Positions 17,340 through 24,665 of a stretch of DNA of 64,000 bases are shown piece by piece; position 1 is the stretch's first letter; the number at the start of each line of letters is the position of its first letter. The stretch is from Polaribacter sp. MED152 (lineage in GTDB: Bacteria > Bacteroidota > Bacteroidia > Flavobacteriales > Flavobacteriaceae), in NCBI RefSeq assembly GCF_000152945.2, contig NC_020830.1:1808501-1872500 (forward strand), read 5' to 3'. The notes under the pieces are model-generated. The model saw nothing but the letters and a program-made list of their open reading frames with translations, was not told the DNA's origin and did not search any database. A program made the position numbers and the translations under genes.

Positions 17340-18119
17340 TTATTTAACAAATTCTTTCAAAAGATCTTGCAATTCTTCTAGATTCTCTATGTGACTCATA
17401 TGTCCATTAGTCAAAGTTTTTAATTCTGTTTTTGTTACTGAAGCTTCTTCTACAGATTTTTCATAACTCAAAACAGGATCTTTTTTACCAGCAATTATTA
17501 ATTTTTTAAAGCTATTGTTGGCCAACACATGGTTTTGGTTTGGCCTTAAACGCATACCTTCATTTGCTGCTATATAACCCTGAATAGGTGTTTTTAAGGC
17601 TTCCTTTAAGGCTAAATTAATTTCCTCACGAAATGCATTTCTACTGGTTTCTGTAAATAAATTTACAAAAGACATACGAACCAGGTTTTCAAAATTGTTT
17701 TGTACCATTTTATTAGCACGAATTCTTAGTGCTTTTCGCTCTTCATCATCTTCATTAGAAGTTGAATTTAATAAGCATAAGCCTTTTATGGCATCAGGGT
17801 TTCTATCTGCCAATGTCAATGCCACATACCCTCCTAAAGAATGACCAACAATAAAGTACCTTCTCAATTTTAGGTATTTTAAAACAGCTTCTATAGCTTC
17901 TGCAAATAATTCTAAACTATGCACATAACCCAAACATGCTGTATCTCCATGTCCTAATAAATCTATAGAAATAACTCTATTTCTTTGTGATAGACTTGGT
18001 GCTATATATTTCCACATGGTTTTATTTTCTAAAAAACCATGAATCAAAACAATAGCAGTTCCTTTACCAACATCAGAAAAAGAAATATTTATTTTTTTAA
18101 AAGTTATCGATTTTTGCAT
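17340..18119 (-). CDS. alpha/beta hydrolase
   Basis: 259 residues from the ATG at 18119; a GTG one codon earlier is also open. The oxyanion-region HG motif is VLIHGFLENKTMW. The nucleophile elbow is GHSLGGY with the serine at about residue 94. The acidic residue is likely in IIAGKKDPVLSYE and the histidine in NGHMSHIENLEEL. It has no signal peptide, so it is cytosolic. The substrate is unknown. Such enzymes in this family are often called BioH- or MhpC-like, but I would not commit. The ATG lies 4 nt after a TATTTTTG promoter box. Confidence 0.85.
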   Translation of the reverse strand: MQKSITFKKINISFSDVGKGTAIVLIHGFLENKTMWKYIAPSLSQRNRVISIDLLGHGDTACLGYVHSLELFAEAIEAVLKYLKLRRYFIVGHSLGGYVALTLADRNPDAIKGLCLLNSTSNEDDEERKALRIRANKMVQNNFENLVRMSFVNLFTETSRNAFREEINLALKEALKTPIQGYIAANEGMRLRPNQNHVLANNSFKKLIIAGKKDPVLSYEKSVEEASVTKTELKTLTNGHMSHIENLEELQDLLKEFVK

Positions 18120-18123
18120 CACA

Positions 18124-18131
18124 CAAAAATA
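18124..18131 (-). promoter_or_regulatory. -7 box abutting the hydrolase start codon
   Basis: The minus strand reads TATTTTTG, then TGTG, then ATG. This is the same four-base spacing to the start codon as at thiL and panD. The nearest TTTG upstream is 25 nt away, slightly long. Confidence 0.5.
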
Positions 18132-18162
18132 TGTATATTTCCACTTCTAAATTAACCAAAAC

Positions 18163-19452
18163 ATGAACAAAACAAAAGAAATCTGGATTGCTGGTTTTGC
18201 ACTCTTTTCACTTTTTTTTGGAGCAGGAAATTTAATTCTACCACCAACTTTAGGTGCCAAAGCAGGTTTAGACTGGTGGATTGTTGTTTTGGGCTTTGTT
18301 ACTACAGCTGTTACCATACCTATTTTAGCCATTTTTGCTCACGCAAAATTACAGGGTACTTTATATGATTTTGGTAAAAAAGTATCACCAGTATTTAGTA
18401 CAATTTATTGTTTATTGATTTATAGTATTGCCATTGCAATTCCTTCTCCTAGAACTGCAGCAGTTACGCATGAAATGACTGTGCAACCTTTTTTTGACAC
18501 ATCAACACTATTTACAAGTATCATTTACTTTGTACTTGTTTTTATTTTTGCCATTAACAGGTCTAGAGTTATAGGTTTAATAGGAAAATTCTTAACGCCT
18601 ATTATTGTTATTATTTTATTAATTATTATTGGTATTGCCATTTTTACATCACCAGCAAGTTTATCTGCTTCTACTTTTAATACTCCTTTTGTAGATGGTT
18701 TATTGGAAGGTTACCAAACTTTTGATGCTATTGGAGGTGTTGTTGTAGGTGCTGTAATTATCATTTCATTAAACTATAGTTCTCACACTACTTTCGAAGC
18801 TAAAAGAAAGCTTATTAGAAAAGCTGGTTTTATTGCTGGTACAGGCTTATTACTAATTTATGGTGGTCTTATTTTAGGAGGATCTTTATTTGCGAGTACG
18901 TTTGCAGAAAATGCTTCTAGAACCGAAATTTTAACCAGTTTAAGCACACAAACATTAGGTAATTTTGGAACAACTTTTTTAAGTGTATTGGTTGCTTTGG
19001 CATGCTTTACAACTGCAGTTGGTATTGTAACAGGTTCTGCAGATTATGTTAAGGGTATTTGCAACAATTCTCAAAAAGCTTATTTAATTACAGCTGCAAT
19101 TGCTTCGTTAATTGGCATTTTTGTTGGCAGCTATCAAGTAGACTTTATTATAACACTTGCAGTACCTGCTTTAATGTTTTTGTACCCAATAACTATAATG
19201 CTAATTTTACTAAACATTGTGCCAAATAAATTTGCTTCTAAATTAGTGTTCAGGGGTGTAATTCTTGTAACTTTCATTTTTAGCATTCCAGATTTTTTAG
19301 GCTTTATCATTCCTAGAGAAAACTTAACTGGTATAAAAAGTATTATTCCTTTAGCAGAAAATAGTTTGGGCTGGGTTTTACCTGCTTTATTTACTTTTGC
19401 AATTTTAAATCTTAGCACTTTTAAGTCTGAAAAAGATAAATTACAAGCTTAA
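18163..19452 (+). CDS. brnQ: branched-chain amino acid transport carrier (BrnQ/LIVCS family)
   Basis: 429 residues with about 12 hydrophobic segments. The N-terminus IAGFALFSLFFGAGNLILPP is the LIVCS signature, and IPSPRTAAVTHEM and EGYQTFDAIGGVVVG are further family blocks. The family imports leucine, isoleucine and valine with sodium through the inner membrane. It is divergent from the alpha/beta hydrolase with only 43 nt between start codons, so the two promoters overlap. The length is typical and no defect is seen. Confidence 0.93.
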   Translation: MNKTKEIWIAGFALFSLFFGAGNLILPPTLGAKAGLDWWIVVLGFVTTAVTIPILAIFAHAKLQGTLYDFGKKVSPVFSTIYCLLIYSIAIAIPSPRTAAVTHEMTVQPFFDTSTLFTSIIYFVLVFIFAINRSRVIGLIGKFLTPIIVIILLIIIGIAIFTSPASLSASTFNTPFVDGLLEGYQTFDAIGGVVVGAVIIISLNYSSHTTFEAKRKLIRKAGFIAGTGLLLIYGGLILGGSLFASTFAENASRTEILTSLSTQTLGNFGTTFLSVLVALACFTTAVGIVTGSADYVKGICNNSQKAYLITAAIASLIGIFVGSYQVDFIITLAVPALMFLYPITIMLILLNIVPNKFASKLVFRGVILVTFIFSIPDFLGFIIPRENLTGIKSIIPLAENSLGWVLPALFTFAILNLSTFKSEKDKLQA

Positions 19453-19525
19453 ATTTTATCATTTAATAGAAATATAACTTTTAGCAATTCAAAATACTGT
19501 AAATTAGCTACTTTAAATTGGGGCT

Positions 19526-20308
19526 TTGTTAAACTATTATCTTTATCCACATAACACATCTAAAGAATGGGTAACCTTTGTACATGGTGCAGGAGGTAGC
19601 AGTTCTATTTGGTTTAAACAAATACGAGATTTTAAAAAGCAATTTAATGTACTCATTTTAGATTTAAGAGGGCATGGAAATAGCAAGCCTACTTTAAAAG
19701 ACACTTTTAATCCAAAATATACTTTTGATTCTATTACCAATGATATTGTAGAGGTAATAGATCATTTAAAAATTGAAAAATCTCATTTCATTGGTATTTC
19801 TTTAGGTACTATTTTAATTAGGAATCTTGCAGAAAAAAAACCAGATTTAGTACAAAGTATGGTAATGGGTGGTGCTATTATTAAGTTAAACACTCGTTCT
19901 CAAATCTTAATGAAATTGGGTGTTATCTTTAAATCTGTAGTACCTTACATGCTACTCTATAAATTCTTTGCATTTATTATAATGCCTAGAAAAAATCATA
20001 AAAAATCGAGAAGTCTTTTTGTAAACGAAGCTAAAAAACTATATCAAAAAGAATTTATACGATGGTTTAAATTAACCTCTGAAATAAATCCTTTATTGCG
20101 CTTCTTTAGAGCAAAAGATATAAAGATTCCTACTTTATATGTTATGGGTGCAGAGGATCATTTATTTTTGCCATCTATTAAAAATATTGTGAATAAACAC
20201 ACTACAAGTTCTCTTTTTGTAATTAACAATTGTGGACATGTTGTAAACGTAGAACAACCAGAAGTATTTAATAATGAAACTATTGGTTTCATTAATTCTC
20301 TTGCATAA
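19526..20308 (+). CDS. alpha/beta hydrolase with a TTG start
   Basis: 260 residues. The HG motif is TFVHGAGGSSSIWFKQ, the nucleophile elbow is GISLGTIL (serine near residue 91), the acid is in VMGAEDHLFLP and the histidine in NCGHVVNVEQP. No signal peptide is visible. An in-frame stop at 19514 leaves no upstream ATG, so translation very probably begins at TTG 19526 (reads LLNYYLYP). It follows brnQ by 73 nt with no evident terminator. The substrate is unknown. Confidence 0.82.
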   Translation: MLNYYLYPHNTSKEWVTFVHGAGGSSSIWFKQIRDFKKQFNVLILDLRGHGNSKPTLKDTFNPKYTFDSITNDIVEVIDHLKIEKSHFIGISLGTILIRNLAEKKPDLVQSMVMGGAIIKLNTRSQILMKLGVIFKSVVPYMLLYKFFAFIIMPRKNHKKSRSLFVNEAKKLYQKEFIRWFKLTSEINPLLRFFRAKDIKIPTLYVMGAEDHLFLPSIKNIVNKHTTSSLFVINNCGHVVNVEQPEVFNNETIGFINSLA

Positions 20309-20320
20309 GCCTTTTTAATA

Positions 20321-20346
20321 TTCTAAATTTACTTTTAAATTTAGAA
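20321..20346. repeat. 10-bp perfect inverted repeat just before the kdgK-like gene
   Basis: TTCTAAATTT and AAATTTAGAA flank a six-base loop (ACTTTT), ending five bases before the ATG at 20352. No T-run follows on the plus strand. It could be a leader hairpin or a binding site. Confidence 0.45.
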
Positions 20347-20351
20347 AAATC

Positions 20352-21356
20352 ATGAACCAGATTATCACCTTTGGTGAAGTATTAATGCGTATTTCGCCAA
20401 GAGGAAACAAAAAATTTATTCAATCTAACAACGTAGAGTTTTATTTTGGAGGTACAGAAGTAAATGTAGGAATTTCAATTGCCAATTTTGGAGGAAAAGT
20501 AAAACACATCTCTTGTATTTCTGATGATTTTATTGGTAACACAGCAATATCATATTTGAATAAATTTGACCTTGACACCACTGCAATTGTACGTTCTAGC
20601 AGACCTTTGGGTGTTTACTTTTTAGAAGTAGGTGCAGTTATTAGACCAAGTTCTATTTCTTATAACAGATCTCACTCCTCTTTTTCTGAAATAAAACCAG
20701 AAATGGTTGATTGGGAAAAATCGTTAGAAAATGGCAAATGGTTTCATTGGACAGGGATTACACCTGCCTTAAACAAAGGTAGTCAGCAAACTTTATTAGA
20801 AGGTTTAAAACTAGCGCGTAAAAAAGGCTTACAAGTTTCTGCAGATCCTACTTATAGAAGTGGTTTATGGAAATATGGAGAAAATCCTAGAGAAATTTTA
20901 TCAGAAATGATTGAATATTCAACCATTTTTATAGGCGGAATTAATGAAATAAATGAACTTTTAGAAACTGAATATACTTACTCTAATGAAGATTTTATAG
21001 CAGCTAGTAAGCAGTTAATGGAAACATATCCATCAATAGAAAAAGTTTTTGATAAGATTAGAACATCTATTAATTCTTCTTGGCATAAAATAAGAGCGAG
21101 AATGTGGAATGGAATTGAATTTAGAGAAACTGAAGATATAGACATTACCCATGTTGTAGACAGAATTGGAACAGGTGATGCATTTGCAGCTGGCTTAATT
21201 CATGGTTTACAAAAGTTCGATGATTTTAAAGCCATACAATTTGCATCTGCTGCTTGTGCTATAAAACACACGTATTTGGGTGATGTAAATTATGCTAATG
21301 AAGAAGAAGTAATTAGCATTTTAGAAGGTAATACTACTGGTAGGTTAAAAAGATAA
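20352..21356 (+). CDS. kdgK: PfkB-family sugar kinase, probably 2-dehydro-3-deoxygluconate kinase
   Basis: 334 residues, ribokinase/PfkB fold. The N-terminal signature is GGTEVNVGISIANFGG (about residues 33-48). The C-terminal PfkB motif is DRIGTGDAFAAGLIHG with the catalytic aspartate. The segment SADPTYRSGLWKYGENP and the SRPLGVYFLEVGAVIRPS region resemble 2-keto-3-deoxygluconate kinases more than fructokinases. That enzyme makes KDPG for the Entner-Doudoroff or uronate pathway. No eda, uxu or kdu genes lie nearby, so substrate specificity is inferred from sequence only. It ends at a strong bidirectional terminator. Confidence 0.8.
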   Translation: MNQIITFGEVLMRISPRGNKKFIQSNNVEFYFGGTEVNVGISIANFGGKVKHISCISDDFIGNTAISYLNKFDLDTTAIVRSSRPLGVYFLEVGAVIRPSSISYNRSHSSFSEIKPEMVDWEKSLENGKWFHWTGITPALNKGSQQTLLEGLKLARKKGLQVSADPTYRSGLWKYGENPREILSEMIEYSTIFIGGINEINELLETEYTYSNEDFIAASKQLMETYPSIEKVFDKIRTSINSSWHKIRARMWNGIEFRETEDIDITHVVDRIGTGDAFAAGLIHGLQKFDDFKAIQFASAACAIKHTYLGDVNYANEEEVISILEGNTTGRLKR

Positions 21357-21363
21357 AACAATA

Positions 21364-21397
21364 AAAAAGGCAAGTAATAATTACTTGCCTTTTTTTA
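21364..21397. terminator. bidirectional terminator between kdgK-like and pepP-like genes
   Basis: GGCAAGTAA (21369-21377) pairs with TTACTTGCC (21381-21389). The stem is flanked by an A-run on the left and a T-run on the right, so it works for both convergent genes. Confidence 0.9.
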
Positions 21398-21413
21398 AAT
21401 TTTTTAATTGAAT

Positions 21414-22703
21414 TTAATTCATTAAATCTTCAATCTCATCTGCTTCAATAGGTATGTTTCGCATTAAATTAAAAGGTTCTCCTTTTTCTTGTATAACAAC
21501 ATCATCTTCTAAACGGATTCCAAAACCTTCTTCTGGAATGTAAATTCCTGGTTCTACTGTAAAAACCATATTTGCTGTCATTGGTTTATGTAGCAAACCA
21601 TAATCGTGAGTATCTAAACCTATATGATGACTTGTGCCATGCATAAAATATTTTTTATAAGCAGGCCATTTTGGATCTTCATTTTGAACATCAGCTTTAT
21701 CTAATAAACCTAATTTTAATAACTCAGAGGTCATAATTTTACCAACCTCAACATGATAATCTTTCCAAATAGTGCCAGGTACTAATAGTTTTGTAGCTTC
21801 GTTTTTTACATAATTTACAGCATTGTAAACTTCTTTTTGCCTTTTAGAAAATTTACCAGAAACTGGTATGGTTCTAGATAAATCGCTCTTATAATTGGCG
21901 TATTCTGCTGCTATATCAAACAAAATTAAATCGCCACTTTTACATTGCTGATTGTTCTCTATATAATGCAAAACATTTGCATTGTTACCAGATGCTATAA
22001 TTGGTGTATAGGCAAAGCCTTTAGATCTATTTCTTACAAATTCATGCAATAATTCTGCTTCAATTTCATACTCCCAAACACCTGGTTTTACGAAATTTAG
22101 AATTCGCCTGAACCCTTTTTCTGTGATGTTGCAAGCATGTTGCATTAGCTCTAATTCAATACCATCTTTTACAGCTCTTAAATCTTGTAAAATAGGGTTA
22201 CTTTTTGCAACAGAATGTGCAGGATATTTAGCCAATAACCATTTTGTAAATCGGTCTTCACGTGTTTCGGTTTCTACAGAAGCTCTATAATGTTCGTTGG
22301 TATTTATGTAAAAAGTATCTGCGTAAGTAGACATTTCAAACAAGGTTTTTTCTAAGTCTTGCAACCAGAAAATAGTTTGAATTCCGCTTGTTTTTGTAGC
22401 TGCTTCTTTCGTTAGTTTTTCACCTTCCCAAACAGCAATATGTTCATTTGTTTCTCTAACAAATAATACTTCTCTTAAATCTTCATTAGGACAATCAGGA
22501 AATAACATTAACACACTTTCCTCTTGATCTACACCACTTAAATAAAAAATATCTCTGTGTTGTTCAAAAGGCATTGTGCTATCTGCACTTATAGGATAAA
22601 TATCATTTGAGTTAAAAATAGCAATACTTTTAGGCTTCATTTGAGCCATAAAATTTTTACGATTTTTTATAAAAAGTTCTGAATTTATTGGGTTGTATTT
22701 CAT
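21414..22703 (-). CDS. pepP: aminopeptidase P family protein (Xaa-Pro aminopeptidase)
   Basis: 429 residues. The N-terminal aminopeptidase-P domain (PFEQHRDIFYLSGVDQEESV) is followed by the pita-bread M24 metallopeptidase domain. Visible metal-site blocks are ILFDIAAEYANYKSDLSRTI (aspartates), FMHGTSHHIGLDTHD (histidine), FTVEPGIYIPEEGFGIRLED (glutamates). It removes an N-terminal residue preceding proline. There is no signal peptide, so it is cytosolic. It is monocistronic; a TACATTTG box lies 22 nt upstream of the start. No oddity noticed. Confidence 0.92.
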   Translation of the reverse strand: MKYNPINSELFIKNRKNFMAQMKPKSIAIFNSNDIYPISADSTMPFEQHRDIFYLSGVDQEESVLMLFPDCPNEDLREVLFVRETNEHIAVWEGEKLTKEAATKTSGIQTIFWLQDLEKTLFEMSTYADTFYINTNEHYRASVETETREDRFTKWLLAKYPAHSVAKSNPILQDLRAVKDGIELELMQHACNITEKGFRRILNFVKPGVWEYEIEAELLHEFVRNRSKGFAYTPIIASGNNANVLHYIENNQQCKSGDLILFDIAAEYANYKSDLSRTIPVSGKFSKRQKEVYNAVNYVKNEATKLLVPGTIWKDYHVEVGKIMTSELLKLGLLDKADVQNEDPKWPAYKKYFMHGTSHHIGLDTHDYGLLHKPMTANMVFTVEPGIYIPEEGFGIRLEDDVVIQEKGEPFNLMRNIPIEADEIEDLMN

Positions 22704-22724
22704 GCGTACTTAAATTTTAGTACA

Positions 22725-22732
22725 CAAATGTA
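22725..22732 (-). promoter_or_regulatory. -7 box of the pepP-like gene
   Basis: The minus strand reads TACATTTG, 22 nt before the ATG at 22703. No -33 element at normal spacing is seen. Confidence 0.45.
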
Positions 22733-22758
22733 GCAATTAAAAACTCAAAAAAAGAGTG

Positions 22759-24075
22759 CTAGTTTCGTTTACTTTTGGCTGCACCACTTCTACCTCTTCC
22801 TGAATTATTTGCGGGTTTTCTTCGCTTATAATTGTTAGTTCTTTTCGCTTTTTTAGGTGTATCTGATTTGCCTTGTGTAGTTTTTTTCTTTTTGTTAAAT
22901 GAACCTTTACTTTGAGAAGCTGCTCTTTTTGGAGCTGCTGTATCTGTAGGTTCAAAACCTTCTACAACTATCGATGTTAATTTCTCATTCAATAATTTTT
23001 CAATTTCTTTTTGATATTCTGTTTCTTCACTACAAACTAATGAAATGGCTTCACCTTTTGCACCTGCTCTACCAGTTCTACCAATTCTATGTACATAATC
23101 TTCGGGTACATTTGGCAACTCATAATTTATTACATAAGGCAATAAAGGTATGTCTAAACCACGAGCTGCAATATCTGTAGCCACCAAAACTTTAATGGTA
23201 TTGTCTTTAAAGTTTTTTAACGCTTTTGTTCTAGCACCCTGACTTTTATTACCATGAATAGCTGCTGCAGAAATTTTAGATTTAATTAAATTCTGAGTTA
23301 ATCTATTTGCTCCATGTTTGGTTCTTGTAAAAATTAAAACCTGATTCCAATTATTGTCTTTAATCAACTTTATTGTGAATTCAGTTTTCTTCTTTTTATC
23401 AATTTGATAAACTTTATGCGATACTTTTTTAGCGGTAGAATTTTGGGGTGCAGTTTCTACTTCTACAGGATTTTTTAGAATACCACTAGCTAGCTTTTTA
23501 ATTTCTTTAGAAAACGTAGCAGAAAACATCAAGTTTTGACGTTTTGCAGGCATATAACTAATAATTTTGTTAATGTCTCTAACAAAACCCATATCTAACA
23601 TTCTGTCTGCTTCATCTAAGATAAAAACGTCAATTCGTTTAAATGAAACTGCTTTTTGGTCATGTAAATCAAGTAATCTTCCTGGTGTTGCCACTAGTAT
23701 ATCTACACCCCTTTTTAAGGTTGCAATTTGAGAAGCTGCTTTTACACCTCCAAAAACCACTGCAGATTTTATATTTACATATTTGCTATATTCTCTAACA
23801 TTATCATGCACTTGAGCAGCCAATTCTCTAGTTGGTGTTAAAACCAAAGCTCTAATTGGCCTATATTTTGGGTGTTTCGTTTCTGATAAATATTGCAAAA
23901 CTGGTAGTGTAAAACCTGCTGTTTTACCTGTACCTGTTTGTGCAGAAGCTAACACATCTTTACCTTCTAAGATATGAGGTATTGCTTTTTCTTGTATTGG
24001 AGATGGCTTTGTATATCCTTTTTCTTCCACTGCTTTTACAAAAGCATCTGATAAGCCTAATGATTTAAATGACAT
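22759..24075 (-). CDS. DEAD-box ATP-dependent RNA helicase, RhlE-like
   Basis: 438 residues. All helicase motifs are seen: Q-motif [20 protein letters not shown] with [10 protein letters not shown], motif I AQTGTGKT, Ia PTRELAAQ, Ib [31 protein letters not shown] and [12 protein letters not shown]. After about residue 375 comes a low-complexity basic tail rich in K, R, N, G and S ([19 protein letters not shown]), typical of RhlE-type helicases that bind structured RNA in ribosome assembly or cold adaptation. The leader contains a palindrome and a direct repeat (24075-24107). The tail also opens shadow frames on both strands, which I ignored. Confidence 0.95.
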   Translation of the reverse strand: MSFKSLGLSDAFVKAVEEKGYTKPSPIQEKAIPHILEGKDVLASAQTGTGKTAGFTLPVLQYLSETKHPKYRPIRALVLTPTRELAAQVHDNVREYSKYVNIKSAVVFGGVKAASQIATLKRGVDILVATPGRLLDLHDQKAVSFKRIDVFILDEADRMLDMGFVRDINKIISYMPAKRQNLMFSATFSKEIKKLASGILKNPVEVETAPQNSTAKKVSHKVYQIDKKKKTEFTIKLIKDNNWNQVLIFTRTKHGANRLTQNLIKSKISAAAIHGNKSQGARTKALKNFKDNTIKVLVATDIAARGLDIPLLPYVINYELPNVPEDYVHRIGRTGRAGAKGEAISLVCSEETEYQKEIEKLLNEKLTSIVVEGFEPTDTAAPKRAASQSKGSFNKKKKTTQGKSDTPKKAKRTNNYKRRKPANNSGRGRSGAAKSKRN

Positions 24076-24107
24076 AGTTGTTGTTTAAGAAACAACTAGT
24101 TGTTGTT
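24075..24107. repeat. direct repeat and palindrome in the helicase leader
   Basis: TAGTTGTTGTT occurs at 24075-24085 and again at 24097-24107, exactly 22 nt apart. The perfect palindrome AACAACTAGTTGTT occupies 24091-24104. Together they fill the leader immediately before the helicase ATG. Confidence 0.55.
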
Positions 24108-24122
24108 GGTTCTAAATTGCTA

Positions 24123-24130
24123 CAAAGGTA
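24123..24130 (-). promoter_or_regulatory. -7 box of the helicase gene
   Basis: The minus strand reads TACCTTTG, about 48 nt before the ATG. This places the repeat-containing region inside the transcribed leader. Confidence 0.5.
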
Positions 24131-24190
24131 CACTGATTACTCTACTAAACGCAATTATTAGGTGCATATTTCATAAATAGAATATCAAAT

Positions 24191-24218
24191 AAAAAAAGAT
24201 GCTTAACAGCATCTTTTT
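24191..24218 (-). terminator. hairpin terminator after the GlsB-like gene
   Basis: AAAAAGATGC (24193-24202) and GCATCTTTTT (24209-24218) form a perfect stem with loop TTAACA. On the minus strand the stem ends in a T-run. Confidence 0.85.
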
Positions 24219-24240
24219 ATTTATATTTTTATCATAAAAA

Positions 24241-24507
24241 TTACCTTCTTCTAGCCCTAGTTCCTCTAAGAACTCCTACTAAAAATAAAATAATAATTGC
24301 ACCTGTTGCACCAACAACAATATCTTCTAACCAATAAGGATTAATGTTTAATTTTATACCCAATTCTCCATAAAGCCAGTCACCTACAAAACTTCCTGCA
24401 ATACCTATAATAATATTAACAATAAGACCAAACCCATTGTCTCTCATTAAAACATCAGCTATATAACCACAAATGGCACCAATGATAATTGTGTACAAAA
24501 TACCCAT
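24241..24507 (-). CDS. GlsB/YeaQ/YmgE-family small membrane protein
   Basis: 88 residues with three hydrophobic segments. The family pattern is clear: MGILYTIIIGAICGYIADVL, then GLIVNIIIGIAGSFVGDWLY, then GATGAIIILFLVGVLRG, ending in TRARRR. These proteins, earlier called transglycosylase-associated, sit in the inner membrane and are often stress-induced; no biochemical activity is established. It is monocistronic with a strong terminator. Confidence 0.9.
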   Translation of the reverse strand: MGILYTIIIGAICGYIADVLMRDNGFGLIVNIIIGIAGSFVGDWLYGELGIKLNINPYWLEDIVVGATGAIIILFLVGVLRGTRARRR

Positions 24508-24665
24508 AATAATAATTTTTTATTGTTTAATTGATTTCTAGCTAAAATAAAAAAAATTAACAATATTTTACTAAAGGATATATTTTAAAACCAATATTTT
24601 AGTAAATTAATTCAATAATTAGCAATATTAATCGCAATTCAACATCAACAAATAACCTAACTATT

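Noticed and set aside
22737-23180. Open frames around the helicase tail on both strands
   Set aside because: They come from the low-complexity lysine/asparagine-rich tail of the helicase gene and show no signal peptide or domain.
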